From NCBI GenBank assembly GCA_036873135.1, contig JAPTYO010000008.1, forward strand, positions 26,934,761 through 26,998,760: a stretch of 64,000 bases of DNA, written 5' to 3'. The position numbers and the translations under genes are program-made. Positions 1-12,000 of this stretch are shown here, piece after piece; position 1 is the stretch's first letter, and each line of letters starts with the position of its first letter. The notes beneath the pieces are model-generated. The model was not told where the DNA came from, ran no database searches, and saw only the letters and a list, made by a program, of their open reading frames with translations. The stretch comes from Clarkia xantiana subsp. parviflora. Lineage: Eukaryota; Streptophyta; Magnoliopsida; Myrtales; Onagraceae.

Positions 1-1446
1 ATACTATAGTATTATATGCAGTGATAACGGTGTTATGGCCGCTCATGATCCCGCTGACGAAGTAGACGTATGGACAAGAGATCGGAAAGTAATGAAGATG
101 TTTCCTCTATCATGGTTTGCTAACGATAATGGACTCACACGTCTTATCACATCGATTAAGACAATCGTAGATCTATGCGAAGCCAACCATGAGGAAGGAA
201 ACACCTTCAAAGAACCTGAGTCATCCAATGACAGATTCGAAGGTCTTCGGAAATGCTTGGCTAAACCCAACAATAAAAGTCTAAACGATGGTCCGGTGCA
301 AACCACCGTTGATTAGTGTGCCCTAAAAGGTACGCCTCATTTACCACACATATAGAACTGAAAGACGTTTTATTTGATGCAAGACATCTGATCAAATTCA
401 CTTGTGAATTCTTTTCAAGTAGAACGCTGAACGTGGTCGTGACTGCTTGTCTATCTTACCTTCATCGATACTTCATTTTATGATCAAAAACCTTATTATT
501 GTAGTTGATGGATTTCCTATTTTTTCGTTTAATGTTTGAATTTTGGTTGATTAAGATTCGGATTTATTGAATATAGTAGTTTCCATTCGATTTGAAATGA
601 GATCTACTTGTCAAAATTAATCGACCCAATAAAACGGGATCGATCCGAAACGAAGTTAAAATCGAAAAATCCACCAAGATGGTCGGATTATAGATGAATA
701 CTCACACTCATTCATCTAAATATCGTGGAACATTGAAATACCATTAATATCCATCGATTGCGTAGTTCTAAGGGCAGACCGATTTATTTCTTTCTTATTT
801 GTTAGTATTCCATTATATGATAAATTCCGTAATGATGAACATGTTTGACACCGATTAGATTAAATTAAATTGAATTTTGGAAACGAAACGATTTAAACCA
901 TGGGTTAAACCTAGAATAGGCGCCACAAGTGTGTGTACCTCGAAAGACGGAACACATCGTTTTCAAAGTATGAAATTAATGATGAAGTGTAAATGAATGC
1001 TGAATTTTTCATTAGCCTCCCTCTTTTTGGGAATAATTCATTCAATGCTTACACGATGAAAAGAGGTATGCTTCACAAGCTACCACAAACTCGTAAAGTA
1101 TAAGCTGACACATAAGCGAAAGCCCATTGCACAGTTCAAAGATGTCCAAATCTTTGGGACGAATTAGCCAATGAAAAGGATGATGTCGGTAAAATGACTC
1201 TCCCACTAAATGCCTTGAGCAGGAAGTTTGGCAAGACATTCACATTGATAACACACTTCATCGACAAAATCGGTCAAACACGACGCCATAAAAGCTAAAA
1301 GGAATGATAATGATTTAATTCTTATCATCATGCGACAATAACTTGCGTATTAAACAAGTATTTGGACCGAGAGTATGGTGACTACTCTTAGAGGATACAT
1401 GTTTAAATTAGCTTGTGATAATGGTGTCGTGGTCGAACATGAGACG
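1..1446 (+). other. Internal sequence of copia element A, coding not recognised
   Basis: Roughly 830-1420 is homologous in inverted orientation to 35040-35730 of copia piece D-, so it belongs to the same retrotransposon family and lies upstream of the RT linker. A 93-codon open frame at 35-316 (starts MAAHDPADEVDVW) has no motif I recognise. I cannot place gag, protease or integrase here. Frames are broken throughout. Confidence 0.5.
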
Positions 1447-1500
1447 TTACACGCCTTGGGGATAAATTTTCAACGCCTGGTGAGATAAAACAACGAAGTC

Positions 1501-3565
1501 TTGATCGAATTGGAGCTTGATAACTATGATAGTCAGGTCCCACTTACTTCGAGTGAGAGATTTAAGGCAGCAACACAAGTGAATGAAATGGTAAATGAGG
1601 ATGGGGACATTTTCATAGTAAATCCAGTGGGAGGACACAATCCTACCACACAAATCACTGTTGCTGCATGTGCGAATCAAGTTGAACCTGATAATCACGT
1701 TGCTAGACCGCTGGATGAAAATCCAATAATACAGTAACTACCTATTGTTCCCAGTGGGAGTGGGTTAACCAACTTGGTTCCGAGACCGAGAGGTTGTCCA
1801 AGAAAAGTTGTAGGTCAAGGTTCCAGCACTGCCCTTTCTTCCCAGTGGGAGTGATGCTCCAATAGAAAGCATTATTCCGAGTGGGAGCAATGTTCAGACT
1901 CAAGATGAGATTAACGAGCCTAGAAGAAGTTGAAGGCATCGAACTTCTCCCAAGAAATATCCCATCGAGAATGGTGAAATATTTACCCTAACTTCTGTTG
2001 ACGAACCAGTGATGGTTCAACAAGCGTTGAAAGGACCTCAAGCGAAGGAATGATCGAAAGCAATGGAGAAAGAGATCGCCTCAATGAAAGCCAATTATGT
2101 GTGGTCTTTAGTTGATTTACCTGCAAACCGCAGGGCCATAGGGGCAAAGTAGGTTCTGAAACATAAACTCACTGCTGATAGCGTCGAGCGATACAAAGCT
2201 CGACTGGTTGCGAAAGGATACACCCAGCTTCACGGAGTGGTCTTTGATGAGACTTGCTCACCGACTGTGAGATACACCACAGTCAGGGCAATCCTAACCT
2301 TGGTCGCAAGCCTCGATCTAGAGCTGCACCAAATGGATGTTAAGACCGCATTCCTCCACGGAAACCTGGATGAGGAGATCTACATGGAGCAATAGGAGGG
2401 TTTCATTACTCCTGGTAACGAACGTAAAGTTTGTAAACTCCAAAGATCTATTTACGGTCTCAAACAATCGTCTCGGAAATGGTACCGCACGTTCCACGAG
2501 GAAATCGTTGGAAACGGATTCGTGCATCTCCACGAGGATCCATGCGTGTATACAAAGACCTCCGGGTCTAAGTATGTCATCTTAACTTTGTACGTGAATG
2601 ACATACTCATTGCCGCGAACGATGTGAGTTTTATGCATGAATCAAAGTTCTGGTTGGCATCTGTATTTGAGATGAAAGACATGGAAGAGGCTACGTACAT
2701 CTTGGGCATTAAGATTGCTTGAGATCGTGCCATCTGGAGGTTAGGTCTATCTCAGGTTGCTTACATCAACAAACTGTTGAAAAGGTTTAGATTACAGGAT
2801 GCCAAACCCGTGGAAACGTTGGTTGTACTCGAGTGCGCGTTGTCAAAGCGCGACGGCCCGAAGAACCAGCAAGTGCGTGAATAGATAAGGAGTGCAGAGT
2901 ATTTAAGCATGGTTTGGAGTCTCATGTACTCCATGCTTTGTACTCGGCTGGACATCTGTTACGCTATGAGCGTAGTAGCAAGATTCAAATCTGACCCTGG
3001 CTATCAACATTTAAAAGCTGTAAAGCGGATCATACGATATCTGAAAGATACTGCCGACTACGTACTGTGCTATGAGGGAATGAAGTTAGAATTCACCGGA
3101 TTCAGTGATGCCGACCATGGTGGCGATCCAGACGATCGTAAGTCCACCGCAGGAGGACTATTTTTCTTTGCTGATGCCGCCATTTCATGGACGAGCAAGA
3201 AGCAATCATGTGTCGCGCTGTCAACGATGGAATCAGAATTCGTTGCTCTCTCTAAAAATGCACAGTAAGCGGTCTGGCTGAAAAGGCTTCTTAATGCGCT
3301 GCTTGATGGTGATGTTGGGAGTAAACCTATGAAGGTGTTCTCTGACAGTCAAACAACGATTGCGGCAGTAAAGAATCCAAAGTACCATAGTAGGACTAAA
3401 CACATTGATGTGAAATATAATTATGCTAAATCTATGGTAGAAGATAATATAATCACTTTAGAATACTCGCCCACTGATGATATGGTGGCAGACCCACTAA
3501 CTAAACCATTGCGCAGGGAGACATTTGAAAAGCATGTTAAACTGCTTGGATTGCGTAGGGTTTAA
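1501..3565 (+). pseudogene. pol: Copia pol remnant: linker, reverse transcriptase, RNase H
   Basis: The first part (1501-1737) is an acidic linker between integrase and RT that is also found in piece D-. From about 1960 one frame runs to the stop at 3563-3565. It contains the RT N-terminal signature (ASMKAN, then YKARLVAKGYTQ), the block MDVKTAFLHGNLDEEIYMEQ, and the catalytic box as YVND where YVDD is expected. RNase H follows, with SDADHGGDPDDRKST, SWTSKKQ, LSTMESEFVALS and a C-terminal TKHIDVKYN block. Stops interrupt this frame at least at 2051, before 2160, near 2393, 2720, 2880 and 3266, but I see no frameshift in the RT-RNase H part. Element J carries the same protein with YVDD intact. 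The changed catalytic residue plus the stops make it non-functional. Confidence 0.88.
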
Positions 3566-4688
3566 AAGTGGGCATGTATCTGTGATAACATTTTGATGAA
3601 TTGGAAGTTACATTTTGATAAATGAAAGAATTTCAATTTGATTTTATGATTCATCGACGTCATAATGTTTGATTACATCGGATTGTACGGTCTATAAACT
3701 AAGTCGTAGGAGGACGTAATCCTCTGCATAAATTATGTCGAATGTGGGTCTTGCCTTGTCACACGGGCACGGTCGTCTTGTAGGAGAGGGGGACCTCTTC
3801 TGAAGAAAGATTGGCTAAGAACTAGTTGAGAAACTTTGTTATGTAAAACGATCATTTGGTTTAAGAGTAACACGACATGATCTTAGTTTTGCACTTCGCC
3901 GATGATGAACTATGTTCGTCATTAACCAGATTCTGGGCCATATGAAAATATGCGATAGCATCATTGACATATCCTACACCTGACGATGTTCGGGTATGCT
4001 ATCGACGCGTGCTTCATACTATGTGTGCCACGTTCGACCACGGGGTCATGCTCGGTTGTGCTAGATAGAATCCTCGCGATTCGTATGGGCGCAAACCTCT
4101 TCACCTCGAGTGTGTGATTGATCCCGGGATCCTTAAGAAGAGGCACCCGAAGTATCCTCATGGACTCAAAACTCATACCGAAGGTCAGGCTCAATGTTCG
4201 ATTCCCAGCGTATGAGTGCAGTGCTGAAGAAAAAGGCCAAGTAACCACGTCTTTGGAAACCGGTTGAGTTTGACTAAGGGTATGCACAATGGGGATGGTC
4301 AAGTTCACCTGTAATTCACTGACTCTTGTATTCACTAGGTGGCCACCAACCGGATATTAGTTGAAGGTTGTGAACACTTGTGCGGATGCCCTGGAGAAGT
4401 ATTCCTATGTGGAAACTAGGCAATTGTAGAATTATCAGTTGACCTAGGATACAGTGCGATACATATTGGTGTTTTTAACAGGTTGATTTGAGATAGGGAA
4501 TCAACGTTCCGCGGACGCTACAACACTCCTAACAGATGAGTAGCACGATGCCCGTCGTATCCGCCGGTCGCATGACAAACCTCGTATAAACTATTCGGAA
4601 GCAGGGGCATGATCAGAAGAGTGAAATGTTGATGCGATTTGGAGAACAATACATTAACAGGTACACTCCCATTCCGGCGAGTGGGAGC
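3566..4688 (+). other. Long conserved 3' untranslated region of copia A
   Basis: About 1.1 kb lies between the RNase H stop and the 3' LTR. The same sequence recurs inverted at 40164-41197 (element E) and 52208-53345 (element J), including the CATTCGACATA block near the RNase H side and the purine tract GAGTGGGAGC next to the LTR. Open frames here (for example 3961-4335 on the minus strand) are not kept in the other copies, so I read it as non-coding. The last bases (about 4679-4688) are the likely polypurine tract that primes plus-strand DNA. Confidence 0.75.
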
Positions 4689-5283
4689 TGTTAGCATATG
4701 GTGACTGGGCGCCGTAATTGGTAGCCCATTAGTATGTATACGTTATCTAAGAAATTGGGTAAATGTCACATTATGGAAATTGGGTTTGACCCAAATCCCA
4801 ATTGACATGAGAGGCCCAAAATATTGGGCCTCCCTTATACATGGTCGGCCGAAATTGTATGTAGGGGAAAAGTGGACTTTTGTCCACTTTACTCCTCCTA
4901 TAAATAAAGGGTGTTAGAGTTTTATTTGAGGTGATTCACAATTCCTCCTAAGTGATGATTTGAGAGAACCCCCCCTAATACACAGTTTCGGCCGAACCAT
5001 ACTGCACCACCAAGGGTGTGCCAATTTGCTTAGAGCAAATCCATCCGGAGATCCGTCCCTGCCAAGAATCGATCTTAGGCATTGCTGTGGAGACTATACC
5101 GCGTTGGACTTCCTTAACAAGAACTTCTACGGGTTCCGTCCGGTGGGTCGTAAACTCCCTCAGTAGGATCCTTGGGGACTACAGAATGGGTTTAAGGTAT
5201 GTGCACATCTTCCGCTGCGTAATCCTGATTACAAGCATGTACCTTGTTTATGTTTCCGTAGTAATCTGTCCCGTAATCCAACA
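4689..5283 (+). repeat. 3' LTR of copia A (595 bp)
   Basis: Begins TGTTAGC and ends CCAACA, matching LTR copies at 22638, 32892, 39007, 39569 and 51605 and more distantly 46119. Visible parts are GGCCCAAAATATTGGGCC, a TCGGCCGAA motif, a palindrome at 4869-4890, a TATA box at about 4899-4906 and a 3' portion with the TTCCGCTGCGTAAT block. Confidence 0.9.
4869..4906 (+). promoter_or_regulatory. LTR promoter: palindrome plus TATA box
   Basis: AAAGTGGAC, a TTTT loop and GTCCACTTT form a perfect 9-bp inverted repeat (4869-4890), followed about 9 bp later by TATAAATA. The same palindrome and spacing recur in all related LTRs, see the finding on the LTR palindrome. Confidence 0.7.
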
Positions 5284-5839
5284 AATTGCTCCACTTATTT
5301 TTTTGTGATGTATAATGTTAACTCTAAAACTTTTAATTTTTTCTCTGCTTGGATATTTAAAATCTTACATTTTGCCTCTGGATTTTTTTTTATATTGATT
5401 GTTTACCCCTAGTTCAATTCTTGCATATTTAAAAAAAATTATTAACTTTGTATCACATAATGAAAGTAAAAATAAGATGTAAAAAGTATAAGTTTATAAT
5501 GTATATATAATTATAACTAAATATGTATATAAGTTTATAAAATATATAATAATTATAACTAAAAATGTAAAGAATGGGGGTTCACAAATCAGATTTGGCT
5601 ATATATATCTTTCATACAACTTAGTTTAGAATGGGGGACATATATCCCCCATCTTATAGGGTGGCTCCGCCCCTAGGCACGGGAGTAGCTGATGCGTGAA
5701 GGTTAGTGTGAAGAAAAAACGGCCAAAAGGCAACCCTTGCCTTCAATGTGCGGCGTGAAGAACAATGACAACCTTCTCTATAGTTTATTAGAGTTTTTCT
5801 CAATTAATTTTTTTTCTCACGATTGGACCAGATCCGGCT
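5284..5839. other. AT-rich spacer with a TE-terminus-like end
   Basis: No coding signal. The stretch 5575-5680 has a GGGGG-rich segment, a short inverted repeat around 5631-5655 and ends GGTGGCTCCGCCCCTAG. Read on the minus strand this begins CTAGGGGCGGAGCCACC, a form common at ends of plant hAT-type elements. No partner end was found, so I call it only a possible fragment. Confidence 0.4.
5835..5839. repeat. Target-site duplication of gypsy B, left
   Basis: CGGCT, repeated exactly at 22242-22246 after the right LTR. A 5-bp duplication is normal for LTR retrotransposon integration. Confidence 0.9.
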
Positions 5840-6605
5840 TGTTGGGATGTGATTCAAAGTAATCTTGGAAGTATCGAGAACATTAAAAGTCGAGACCTCA
5901 GAGAGACATGTCAATGACCAATCATGATCAAGAGAAGAAGACAGAGATAAATAGTCGACACTGATGCTAAGAGGTGTCGACAGCCAATACGGCACTCGAA
6001 CAAAGGTGATAAGTCCACTAAAGATCTCTCCCTCTTAAGGTAAGAGTCGAGTCGGCAGTAAAAAATTATTGAGGAAACCCTTCCTCTTAAGGGGACAACT
6101 GGTAACCTGCTCGCCGCCTTCTTTACCAAGGAAAACTTCCTCTCAAGGTAAAGCTAAGGTGGCAACCTACTTGTAACCTGATTAAGGTAGCCTTCCGTGT
6201 TAAGAAATGATGAGGTGGCAACCTGCTTGTCACCTACTTACATTTCACCGCCCTTCTCAACCAATCAGAAGAAGGCGGCCGTTGCCACCAGGCCACCAAT
6301 CAGGACACCACAGCCGCCATATAAAGTCGGTATAATCCTTTCCTATAAATAGGAGAGTACATTCATTACTTAAATGACCTGATATACTTTTTACAGTATC
6401 CTCTCTAAAATTCCATAAGTGACTTAAGCTTTGGAGTGGAATCAGGGGAAAATTCCCAACCCCTTTTTAGGTACTCGCTTGCCAGACGCTCAAAGGAAAC
6501 TAAGCACCGCTCGAGGTCGAGATAGACACCTAGAAGAGTTAGTCAAAGGCGAAACCTCGAAGTCCATTACCAGAAGCTTTAGGCCACGTCATTTTGATCC
6601 CAACA
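5840..6605 (+). repeat. 5' LTR of gypsy B (766 bp)
   Basis: Starts TGTTGGGATGTGATTC and ends TTTTGATCCCAACA. It has a TATA-like CCTATAAATAGG near 6343 and several internal copies of CTTCCTCTTAAGG-type sequence. Matches 21476-22241 at equal length. Confidence 0.92.
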
Positions 6606-6630
6606 TTTGGCGCCATCTGTGGGAACGGTG
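6606..6630 (+). promoter_or_regulatory. Primer-binding region of gypsy B
   Basis: TTTGGCGCCATCTGTGGGAA directly follows the LTR. The same block, GGCGCCGTCTGTGGGAA, follows the 5' LTR of element C on the other strand (18935-18960). TGGCGCC fits a tRNA 3'-end complement; I do not assign the tRNA. Confidence 0.7.
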
Positions 6631-6710
6631 ATAAAAAAGTAATGGCACCACCAATGAGTAACTCGCGACGAAACTAGACATGGAGACCGGAGGATGTTTT
6701 CCAAAGATCG

Positions 6711-8108
6711 ACAGAAACCTTGGAAAGCTACTTCAGGCGTTTCCAAGGAGCCTACAGTGGAGGCGAACTTATGGAGGGAGAATCCATTCGCGCATTCTTT
6801 AGGGGGTTGGGACCGCAATCCCAATCTTTAGCCATCACTCAATAAACGGAACCCTTGGAGAGATGGGAAGATCTAATCTATAGAGCGACCCTCCATATTA
6901 GGGCAGAACAAGCTCAGGCGAATCGCTCAACCCAACAAGAGACCCTCCGAGGTCGAGGCGAGAGTTCTTCCATCCAAGGAGCATCCTCAAGAGAATTTCG
7001 AAAAACTCAACAGAGATGACGACTTCAAATGGCTGAGGGAACTCGTTGTCACCTCTCCTATTGTGAAAGTCAGCAAGCAGAGGGGCACAACACAGAAGAT
7101 TGCCTCCTCGCCAGGAGAGAACTAGAATTTATGCAAAGAGAGATCCAACGTTACCACCGTCATCGTTCCCATGAACGTCGAAGATGGAGAACCCCTCCAG
7201 ACAATAACATCAATATCTTGTCGGGGGGATTTGTATCCGGAGGCGAATCGAGTGCTTCTCGGGACGCTTATGCAGCCCAAGGCGCTTCCTCACAAGGCAC
7301 TCACAAGAGACCAATGGGTTTAGAGCCAATGACAATCACCTTCTCTCCAGATGACTTGACCAAGGCGACACAACCCCACGAAGAGGCCCTGGTGATCACA
7401 TCTCGGATGAATGATTTCAAGGTAAAAAGAATACTTGTCGACGGAGGAAGTTCTGCCGACTTAATCACCTTCGAGGTCATCGCCGCAATGGGATACAAAA
7501 AGAAGGACCTTCAAGAGACGACTTCCCCACTGGTGGGATTTGCAGGGAGAATGACTTACCCTTTAGGAGCAATCCAACTCCCTGTAATCATGGGCCAAGG
7601 ATGGAATGCCTTACAATTAAAGGTGTGTTTCGTGGTCGTCGACCAATTCAATGCGTACAACGCCATACTAGGGAGAACGACTCTCAACTCCAACTACATC
7701 GTTCCCTCTACCGCCCATCAGGTCATGAGATTCCCTACTCATCATGGAATGGGAGAAGTATGGGGTGACCAAAAGATGTCCCGACAATGTTACGTCAATC
7801 TCCTCAGAAGACGTAATCAAAGGGAAGCTCTGTGCATCGTCACAGATGAAGACCCTCGGGAGGACGGCGAACGACCAACCCCGATGGAGGAACTAAAGGA
7901 AGTCGCCATTGAAGGTGACGACATAAAGGTCAAAATCGGGACCGCTTTACCTCCAGAGCTGGCGAAAATAATACCCCTCCTTAAGGAGTATAAGGAATTA
8001 TTCGCTTGGGAGCCTAGCGACACGCCAGGGATAAGTCCCGACATCATCTCCCATAAGCCAAGGATAGACCCGGCCGTGAAGCCTATAGCCCAAAGAAGGA
8101 GATCCATG
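6711..8108 (+). pseudogene. gag-pro: Gypsy B gag (N-truncated) and protease
   Basis: One frame begins soon after the priming site already inside the gag core (TETLESYFRRFQGAYS), so most of the gag N-terminus is deleted. It continues through a zinc-finger-like CESQQAEGHNTEDC (about 7062-7105; the Tat form C-x2-H-x3-GH-x4-C, with H replaced by Q). The protease has VDGGSSADL near 7440, and the C-terminal YNAILGRTTLNS and GEVWGDQKMSRQCYV blocks follow. Nonsense codons lie at 6843 (TAA) and 7017 (TGA), and a TGA at 8109 separates protease from RT in the same frame. In elements C and F the coding frame ends just after the block corresponding to RRRNQRE here (about 7807-7827) and the satellite plus antisense gene begins. 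Confidence 0.85.
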
Positions 8109-8111
8109 TGA

Positions 8112-9053
8112 GAAGAGAAAAAGGCGGCAATACGCCGAGAGGTTGGAAAATTAGTCGACGCTGGTTTCGTGAAGGAAATACGATTCCAAACCCGGGTCGC
8201 TAATCCCGTCTTGGTGAAAAAGTCTAACGGAAGGTGGAGGATGTGTTTAGTCTTTCGAGATCTCAACAAGGCATGCCCTAAAGATTCCTATCCACTTCTC
8301 AGGATCGATCAACTCGTTGACGCCACCTCAGGACATGAGCTTCTAAGCTTCATGGACGCCTACTCTGGGTATAACCAAATACAAATGCATCCCGACGACG
8401 AGGCTCACACCACCTTTTACGCCGATAGTGATATCTATCACTATAAGGTCATGCCTATTGGTTTAATAAATGCCGGGGCCACCTATCAAAGAATGGACAA
8501 CAAGCATTTCAAGTCCATGTTGGGAAGGAACATGGAAGCTTATGTGGACGACATGCTTGTCAAAACTAACCAGGACCATGTCCAAGACCTAGAAGAAGTT
8601 TTCACCTGCATGCGACGCCACAAAATACGTTTAAACCCGACCAAATGCGCTTTTGGCGTCCAATCAAGAAAGTTCCTCATGGTTAGCAAGAGGGGAATCG
8701 AAGCCAATCTAGAAAAGGTCACCGCCATAGAAGAAATGTCCTCGCCTACCTGCCATAGGGAAGTACAAAGTCTCAATGGAAGACTAGCCTTATTGGGAAG
8801 ATTTCTGGCGAGATCAGGTGATAAATCCCTTCAATTCTTCAAAATATTGAGGGAAAATAAGAAGTTCGAATGGACGCTCGAGTGTGAAGAGGCTTTCCAA
8901 CAACTAAAGAAACATCTCCATTCACTTCCCGCCCTAGCCAAGCCACTACCTGAAGACCCCCTATTCCTCTACCTGAGCATAAGCTCGGCAGCGGTGAGTT
9001 CAGTACTGATTAAGGAAACGTGCAACATTCAATTCTAAAGCAAACTACATGGA
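8112..9053 (+). pseudogene. pol: Gypsy B reverse transcriptase, 3'-truncated
   Basis: Same frame as the protease after the single TGA at 8109. Motifs in order are NPVLVKKSNGRWRMC, FRDLNKACPKDSYPL, MDAYSGYNQIQMHPDDE, FYADSDIYHYKVMPIGL, NAGATYQR and the catalytic AYVDDMLVKT, followed by the thumb and the start of RNase H to 9038. These are Tat-clade RT motifs and the catalytic YVDD is intact. The frame breaks at 9036-9038 after ETCNIQF, where the RNase H start is deleted, about 35 bp before the hAT insertion. Confidence 0.9.
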
Positions 9054-9073
9054 GATCGACAAATACTTGTATG

Positions 9074-12000
9074 TAGGGCTGAGCAGGAATCCCGACGAGC
9101 CCGAAAGCCCGACGAGCCCGTCCCGAAAATAGGCCCGAGTCTAAATGGGCGGGACATTTGTTCTTAACTCGGGCTTGGGCTCGGGCTTTTTTTTCAAAAG
9201 GCCCGAATGTCCCGAGCCCGCCCGTATATATATATATCTAAATATGTATAATTATTTTTAGTTAAAAAAAAAAAACAACGATGACTTCCCATTCCCAAGT
9301 GGCTAAGCCTTTTCATAAAAAAAAAAAAAACAAAAGTGGCCAAGCCCACTAGCCCAGTCGTCCACTAACTAGTAACTACTACTCCTATACTGATACTCCA
9401 TATCCAAATTCACGCCACACACAAGAAGTCAAGAAGACCTAGACCTCCCCAAACCAATTTCACGTCGCACCATTTTCTTTCGTCGTCGTCGAAGACCTAG
9501 ACCTCCCAGAAACTAGTAGCTTGCTTCGATCAGTCGTTTGTTCTCTACCCAGAAGGTATTTAATCCTCTTCTGCTCATCTTTATTCAAACAATTTTGTAA
9601 AGACATAGTATATAGTCAATAGTTCGCATCTAGTCATCTTCATATCTTAATTTGTTTATGTAATTTCAGATTGCCATATATGTCTTCCTCACCTGTTGGA
9701 TCGTAATCGGACACTCCAAGTCCACAAATTGATGAGACCAACCCGGTTCCATTACCGGCGACGGGTACTTCAGCCATGGGAGCTGCAGATGCACCTAACA
9801 CAGACTCACCTGCAACTGGACAAGAAGAAAAATGAGCGAAACGTCCTCGTACTAAAACCTGGTCAGACGTCTGGAATCACTTTGATAAAACAGATGATGG
9901 TGTGAGAGCTATTTGCAAATACTGCAAAGGTGATTATGCCGCTGAAAGTGCAAAAGGGACTACCGGTCTGAAACGTCATTTTTTCAGGTGCAAAAAATCT
10001 CCTAACCATGTAGTCAAAGATAAAATACAGAAAACTATTTCCTTTACAGCTGATAGTAAGGAGTTAGGTTGGAAATATGACAATGACATTGCTCGTAAGG
10101 AACTTGCTAGGATGATAATTGAGGCTGAAAAACCATTTTGAATGGTTGAAGGTAAGGGTTTTAAACGTTTTGTAAAATCCTTAAACCCGAAAGCTGACAT
10201 GCCAGGACGTCACACTGTTGCACGTGACTGTGTTGGTGTGTATTCTGATGAGAAATTTAAGCTCAAGCAGTACTTTTCAAAAGTAAGCCAGAGGATTAGT
10301 ATTACAACTGATACATGGACCTCCATTAAGAACCAGTGTTTTATGTCTTTAACTGCTCATTATATTGATCCCGACTGGAAGTTAAATAAGAAAATTTTGA
10401 ACTTCTGTCAAGTTTCGGATCATACGGGTGAAGTAATGGGTCAAGCTGTTGAAACATGTCTGGCTGCTTGGGAAATTAAGAAGGTGCTTACAGTAACAAT
10501 TGATAATGCTAGTGCCAATGATAATCTTGTCAAGTATCTTAAACGAAGATTTCAAATATGGAACACATCTATCCTTAAAGGTGAATTCTCTCATGTTAGA
10601 TGTGTTGCACATATTCTGAATCTTACCGTTAAGGATGGGTTGAAATACATATCCAAGTCTATTAGTAGAATTCGGGCAGCTATTAAATTTTGGAAGGCAT
10701 CACCTGCTAGGTTGCAAAAGTTTAAGAACATAGTGGAACAAGAGAATCTAGCTTGGACTGTGAATTTGTGTTCCGATGTTGAAACAAGGTGGAATTCCAC
10801 TTTTAATATGTTGGAGAAAGCCCTTAAGTATAGGAAGGCGTTTGAATATCTTGAAGGCAAGTATAACTCTAAGTATGTGCTTGAGTTGAATAAAGACATA
10901 GGGGTGCCTAGTGAGGAGGATTGGGAATATGTTGAGGCTGTTGTGCCTTTTCTAAGGATTTTCTATGATGCTACTCTTCTTGTTTCTGGTTCTTCTTATT
11001 CTACCAGTAACAATTAAATGAGTGAGGTGTGTAAGATATCTATGCAAATCAATGAGCGTCTTCAAGATGCTAGATTTTCTCAAATGGCTTCTAAGATGAA
11101 GAAGAAACATGAGAAATACTGGAGTAACATGAAGAATATGAACATTTTGTTGTTTGTGGCCGCTTTCCTCGACCCTCGTCGCAAGTTGGTTTATGTTGCA
11201 TGGATGGTTGATGAATGTTACGAGAGTACACTAGCTGTCCAGTTGAAGGAAAAACTGAATTCGACTTTGACTTCCATGTATGATCAATACAAGAAGTCTA
11301 ATGTCAACGTGCATACTCCTTCCTCAAGTTAAAGTGCAGCTCCTAAAGTTAAAGAAGAGATTGTTTATGCTGATGTGGATTACATGGATAGAATATTCAT
11401 GAGTAAAACTGGAGTGCATGAGAATGTTGATGAAAAATCTGAATTAGAGAAGTATTTGAGGGAAGATCGTGAGACTCTTAGAGCTGATTTTGACATCCTG
11501 AATTGGTGGAAAGTAAATTCTGCGCGATATCCTATCCTATCAGCAATGGCAAAAGATGTTTTGGCCATTCCAGTCTCGACCGTAGCATCGGAAAGTGCTT
11601 TTAGCTCTAGAGGGCGTGTGTTGGATAAATTCAGGAGCTCTTTATCTGCAGGCATGGTTGAAGCACTAATTTGCACAAATGACTGGTTAAAATCTGCATC
11701 TATAGTCGTGATTCACCACTTGAACTCGAAGAAGAAGAAGGTACAAATCTGAGTTTTATATCATAATTTTGAGTTTATACTAAATTATCATACAATCTAA
11801 TTATACTTTCTAATACTTGCAGACTTTTCCGAGGAGTGTGCACAAATTTTTCCATCGTCTAATTTTGATGATGAAGAGTAGAAGATATAAATGCTGAAAA
11901 TGGAACTTCTTTTAAGGTATGTATTATTCATGTTGAAATGTTGGTTTTGGTTCTTATTTTCTTAGTGTGATTTGGATAACTTAATTTCAGTTCATTTGCT

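Larger units (their letters stand above)
1..5283 (+). mobile_element. Copia element A, 3' part (5' end outside window)
   Basis: A Ty1/copia retrotransposon running left to right: degraded internal sequence, a pol remnant (RT then RNase H), a 1.1-kb 3' untranslated region, a purine-rich tract ending GAGTGGGAGC and a 595-bp LTR beginning TGTTAGCATATGG and ending CCGTAATCCAACA. The 5' LTR and gag are not in the window. The family assignment rests on RT and RNase H motifs and on close resemblance to pieces D, E and J, where the priming site complementary to initiator-Met tRNA is visible. Many in-frame stops show that it is dead. The base right after the LTR begins AATTG, the expected position of a 5-bp target duplication, but the partner copy lies outside the window. 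Confidence 0.85.

Noticed and set aside
3961..4335. 124-codon minus-strand frame in the copia A 3' region
   Set aside because: The homologous stretches at 40164 and 52208 do not keep this frame.
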